NCBI GenBank assembly: GCA_002415785.1
Contig: DIAJ01000033.1
Coordinates: 67,180 to 131,179 of the forward strand
Direction of reading: 5' to 3'
Length of the DNA: 64,000 nucleotides
Source of the DNA: Flavobacteriales bacterium UBA5081
GTDB lineage: Bacteria > Bacteroidota > Bacteroidia > Flavobacteriales_E > Vicingaceae
In this document: one piece after another, positions 61,287-64,000 of the stretch
How positions within the stretch are numbered: the stretch's first letter is position 1
Layout of the letters: every line of letters starts with the position of its first letter
Translations under genes and position numbers: made by a program
Notes under the pieces: model-generated
What the model saw: only the letters and a program-made list of their open reading frames with translations
The model's database searches: none
Told to the model about the DNA's origin: nothing

Positions 61287-62831
61287 TCAATCCTGTACTT
61301 TCTCAGTACTTCGTTTAGGCAATGCTTTCATTTCGTGCTTTTTTACTCTGATATGGTCAAATACTCCTGTTGAAATAATAGATTTAATAAGTATATCAAT
61401 TACAGGGACTGAAACACTATTCCCAATTAATTTCATCCACCTTGCTCTTGACTCTGGAAGTTTAAAGCCCCTTGGAAAACCTTGTATGAGACAAGCTTCT
61501 TCTTTTGTAATTTTTCTATAGTTTCCTGAAAAATACACCTTCTCCAAAAACTGCTTTTTATAATCATCATGGTTAGCAGGTTGAATACTTCTCAATGATA
61601 CATAGTCGTTAGTGTCACTTGCAACGAGAGTTGGAAAGACATCTGAAGTAGGCATAAAAACTCTATTCACACCATTTAATCCACTACTAATTTTTGTATT
61701 CTTGAAATCAAACCTTTCTTCAATACATTTTATAACATTTTTTTCTAAAAGTGAATCTATTGTTTCGGAGATTGAAATTCGCTTTACTTTTAAAACCCTT
61801 TCTGTTTTTAATTCATCTAATATTAAAAAATTACTGGAAGTTAAATTCAAAAGTTCGATTTCATTCTCTGATAATTGGTTTTCATCAAAATCTAATATTT
61901 CAAAACGATAATTAATCTTTTTAAGAATGGACAAATCCACCAATTCGTCAAGATCTTCTTGAGATATACTTGAATCAAGAGATTGAAATTGCTTTAGTGA
62001 CAAAGGGTTTCCATCTAAAGGTCCGAATTTACTTTTTCTTCTGTTTTTTAATAAAAGTAAACAGATTTCCTTCTGCCTTTCTGTACTGTCAATAATGTCC
62101 CAAGAATGAATGGTTGTATGTCCGTTTCTTAAATCATTGAATAAAAAGTAATCATTAAATCCATTTTTACTTGAAAGACTCATTTGTCTTTGTAGTATTG
62201 GATTTCCAAATAAATCCCTTTGCTCAATTTCAGGTTCGTTATTCTGTAATTCTATACCGAGAATATTTGCTAAAGTTATTCTTTTTTCAATTTTCTTAGG
62301 TAGTGAGAATTGATCGAAGTATTTTTTTTCACGAAACCCAATTAAATAAATTCTAATTCTATTTTGTGCAACACCATAATCATGAGAATTTATTACATAA
62401 TAGTTTGCGTAATATCCAGCTGCTTTAATTCTCTCAAGAATATAGCTAAGTGCATTTTTATTTCGTGGATCAACAAGACCCTTTACATTTTCAAAAATAA
62501 ATGCTTTTGGTTTAGATTGGTTTAATAAGAAAATAGTATCATTCCAAAGTTGTCCTCTGTCATCATCAAAACCAAGGTTTTTGCCTGCAATTGACCAACT
62601 TTGACAAGGTACTCCTGCTGTCAAAACATCATGTTGTGGAAGCTCTTTAATTTGGGTAATATCTCCAAAGTTTGTATCAGGCTTAACATTATAGTTTTCA
62701 CAGTATGTGTTTATTGCATCTTTGTTGACTTCACTAAATCCAAGGCAAGTCCCACCATTGGAGCTAAGGGCCATTTTAAAACCGCCAATCCCTGCAAATA
62801 AATCTATAAATGTGAATTTTGTTTTACTCAT
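61287..62831 (-). CDS. DNA (cytosine-5) methyltransferase of a type II restriction-modification system
   Basis: 514 residues. Motif I FIDLFAGIGGFKMAL, catalytic motif IV VPCQSWSIAG (C76), motif VI FIFENVKGLV, motif VIII AQNRIRIYLIGFR, IX near PTLVASDTND and X GNSVSVPVIDIL. Between VIII and IX lies an unusually long target-recognition region (about 190-400). It protects the host DNA by C5 methylation; the target is not derivable directly from this sequence, although the partner endonuclease suggests GGNCC. Encoded 3 nt after the endonuclease gene on the same strand. Confidence 0.94.
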   Translation of the reverse strand: MSKTKFTFIDLFAGIGGFKMALSSNGGTCLGFSEVNKDAINTYCENYNVKPDTNFGDITQIKELPQHDVLTAGVPCQSWSIAGKNLGFDDDRGQLWNDTIFLLNQSKPKAFIFENVKGLVDPRNKNALSYILERIKAAGYYANYYVINSHDYGVAQNRIRIYLIGFREKKYFDQFSLPKKIEKRITLANILGIELQNNEPEIEQRDLFGNPILQRQMSLSSKNGFNDYFLFNDLRNGHTTIHSWDIIDSTERQKEICLLLLKNRRKSKFGPLDGNPLSLKQFQSLDSSISQEDLDELVDLSILKKINYRFEILDFDENQLSENEIELLNLTSSNFLILDELKTERVLKVKRISISETIDSLLEKNVIKCIEERFDFKNTKISSGLNGVNRVFMPTSDVFPTLVASDTNDYVSLRSIQPANHDDYKKQFLEKVYFSGNYRKITKEEACLIQGFPRGFKLPESRARWMKLIGNSVSVPVIDILIKSIISTGVFDHIRVKKHEMKALPKRSTEKVQD

Positions 62832-62834
62832 AAT

Positions 62835-63668
62835 TTATTGAAGTACTGATTTGTCAAAACCTTCCGGTGGCTCAATTCCTAAAAACTCACGATATATTCT
62901 TTCACGATATTCCTTACCTAATGAATTAATTTCAGAAATGAAGTTTTTGTATGTTCCTTTTCCGCCAATTAAATCCCAAAATTCATTTCCGATTAAAACT
63001 GATTCATCATTGTGCATGTCAAACCATCTCATAGGGAAACTCCAATTGTAATCTTTTCTTTTTCCATAAGGATTATAAGGTAGTGCATAAAAAGCATAAT
63101 CTACTTTAACGGGATTCATCGCCAAAAGCTTAAACAGCTTTTCTTTGCTAACTTTGGTTTGGTCGCTGTTGGGTAGCGGACCTTTTAGTTCAAAAGCATA
63201 TTTCTTCTTCGCCTTTTTACTCTCAATAAATATATCACAAACAACACTTGTTGGGATAGGTTTTCCGCCACCTTCTAAAATGTACTTTAGTTCTACATCC
63301 CAGTCAGGTTTTTGCTTGTCTTTCCCCTTTTTCTTGTGTTCTAGTCTATTTAAAACTTCTTGTATTCGCCTAAGCCTTTCTGCACCAATTTCTCCATTGA
63401 TAGTTTTCCCCATTTCGCAATGTCCGTGATATTCATCTGCGACTACTTGAGCTAATTTTTCCCAAACCCCACCAAAAGGCGTTACAAATCTTCGCTCAAA
63501 GTGAGAACCTTTAAAAATTTCGTCAGGAACTAGCGCAGCATAAAGAGGCTTACTAGAATGGTGCTTTTCTTTTATAAAAGGGTCAGTAATCAATACTTTA
63601 TCCATCACTCTGTCCATAAGTTCTGAAACGACCCTACTGATTCCTTTATTTACATTTTTATTTTTCAA
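62835..63668 (-). CDS. Type II restriction endonuclease, TdeIII/MjaII-like
   Basis: 277 residues. The nuclease core is CDIFIESKKAKKKYAFELKG: an acidic D in the first strand and ELK in the second, the PD-(D/E)XK pattern, followed by GPLPNSDQTK. N-terminal and C-terminal segments resemble the TdeIII/MjaII family of enzymes known for GGNCC (recalled, not searched). It cleaves unmodified DNA. It is transcribed before the methyltransferase and no controller gene is seen, so timing of establishment in a new host must be ensured otherwise. Confidence 0.85.
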   Translation of the reverse strand: MKNKNVNKGISRVVSELMDRVMDKVLITDPFIKEKHHSSKPLYAALVPDEIFKGSHFERRFVTPFGGVWEKLAQVVADEYHGHCEMGKTINGEIGAERLRRIQEVLNRLEHKKKGKDKQKPDWDVELKYILEGGGKPIPTSVVCDIFIESKKAKKKYAFELKGPLPNSDQTKVSKEKLFKLLAMNPVKVDYAFYALPYNPYGKRKDYNWSFPMRWFDMHNDESVLIGNEFWDLIGGKGTYKNFISEINSLGKEYRERIYREFLGIEPPEGFDKSVLQ

Positions 63669-64000
63669 ACTCTTATCTCTTTAATATCTCCCAAAAATAC
63701 TAACCAATTAAATAATTCATTTTATTTCAGAGTATTTTCATATATGAATTCCCCCTCGAAAATATTGCCAAATTATGCGACCAACTTATTTCTCTCAACA
63801 GTGTTGAGAGTTTTGGGTGCTTTTCATAAACCTCGTAAAACTGTTTCATTCTACATAAATTCTATAATTAACAAATTTATGTTTTTAAGTCAATAATTTA
63901 ATATCAGCTTAGTATTTCTCCCATTAACAATATTGTTCACTTAATAATTCCTTCCAAAGAAAAATCAAATAAGTATCTCACCTATATTAATCTGTAAAAA
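63669..64000. other. 332-nt A/T-rich region at the window end
   Basis: No gene. It carries one hairpin, CTCTCAAC-AGT-GTTGAGAG (63792-63810), followed by TTTT, which may be a terminator for a gene on the right or a regulatory palindrome upstream of the restriction gene. No tRNA or attachment site was found. Confidence 0.5.
63792..63814. terminator. Hairpin with short T tail
   Basis: CTCTCAAC (63792-63799) and GTTGAGAG (63803-63810) form an 8-bp stem with a 3-nt loop and are followed by four T. The T tail is short, so a role as protein-binding palindrome cannot be excluded. Confidence 0.4.

Noticed and set aside
1..64000. CRISPR array, prophage or intact insertion sequence
   Set aside because: No regularly spaced repeats, no phage structural genes and no transposase with terminal repeats were seen.

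Overview
The window reads as a chromosomal segment of a Bacteroidota bacterium, most likely a marine-type Flavobacteriales lineage (an inference from gene content, not a phylogeny). Supporting signs: a short RpoD without region 1.1, -7 boxes of the form TAnnTTTG ahead of many genes, a PorP/SprF-like and PorE-like pair next to a large PKD adhesin with a gliding-motility-type C-terminal domain, a second giant secreted protein with a type A type-IX-secretion sorting domain, a BtuB-like TonB receptor, and low G+C with long A/T-rich spacers. No tRNA, rRNA, CRISPR array, intact transposase or prophage was seen.

Layout. 1-4.4 kb: small membrane protein, mutL, two rhomboid proteases; 4.5-6.3 kb: a third rhomboid, a small secreted protein and a DjlA-like TerB/J protein. 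6.4-7.8 kb: a conserved hypothetical and the primary sigma factor. 7.9-10.7 kb: an ECF41-type sigma factor with its AhpD-like partner, a WYL regulator and a small ferredoxin-fold protein. 10.9-13.3 kb: AHSA1-like protein with an AraC/Ogt DNA-repair protein, then methionine aminopeptidase. 13.3-18.1 kb: DUF2490 protein, secreted hypothetical, BtuB-like receptor, a detached receptor-leader ORF and MeaB, suggesting cobalamin uptake and use. 18.7-23.1 kb: Ppx/GppA, pterin dehydratase, pseudouridine synthase, a GAF-PAS kinase-like protein with a worn ATPase domain, KdsA. 23.7-31.1 kb: PorE-like and PorP-like genes divergent from the PKD adhesin. 31.1-38.7 kb: AddA-like helicase-nuclease, MiaA, an extended PLP enzyme, an M16 peptidase. 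39-45.2 kb: two-component pair, acyltransferase, and an outer-membrane cluster including a helix-hairpin-helix plus beta-barrel protein. 45.2-49.9 kb: AroA, AroB, phosphodiesterase, DUF4293 protein, FemAB-like protein. 50-56.2 kb: a two-gene cassette-like unit ending in an attC-like hairpin, then a 1774-residue M6 metalloprotease with CUB and BACON repeats. 56.3-61.1 kb: S24-type repressor, SLC12-like transporter, Pif1-like helicase. 61.3-63.7 kb: a type II restriction-modification pair.

Best leads: the ECF41 unit, where both genes carry TGTCACG-N15-CnGTn on the same strand at 32-38 nt from the start codon; the attC-like hairpin that contains the stop codon of a DUF1871-like gene; the separate ORF resembling the N-terminal leader of cobalamin receptors; the HHH/beta-barrel outer-membrane cluster; and a family of at least four dispersed intergenic repeats built around TCTCGCTGTCGCGAGA.
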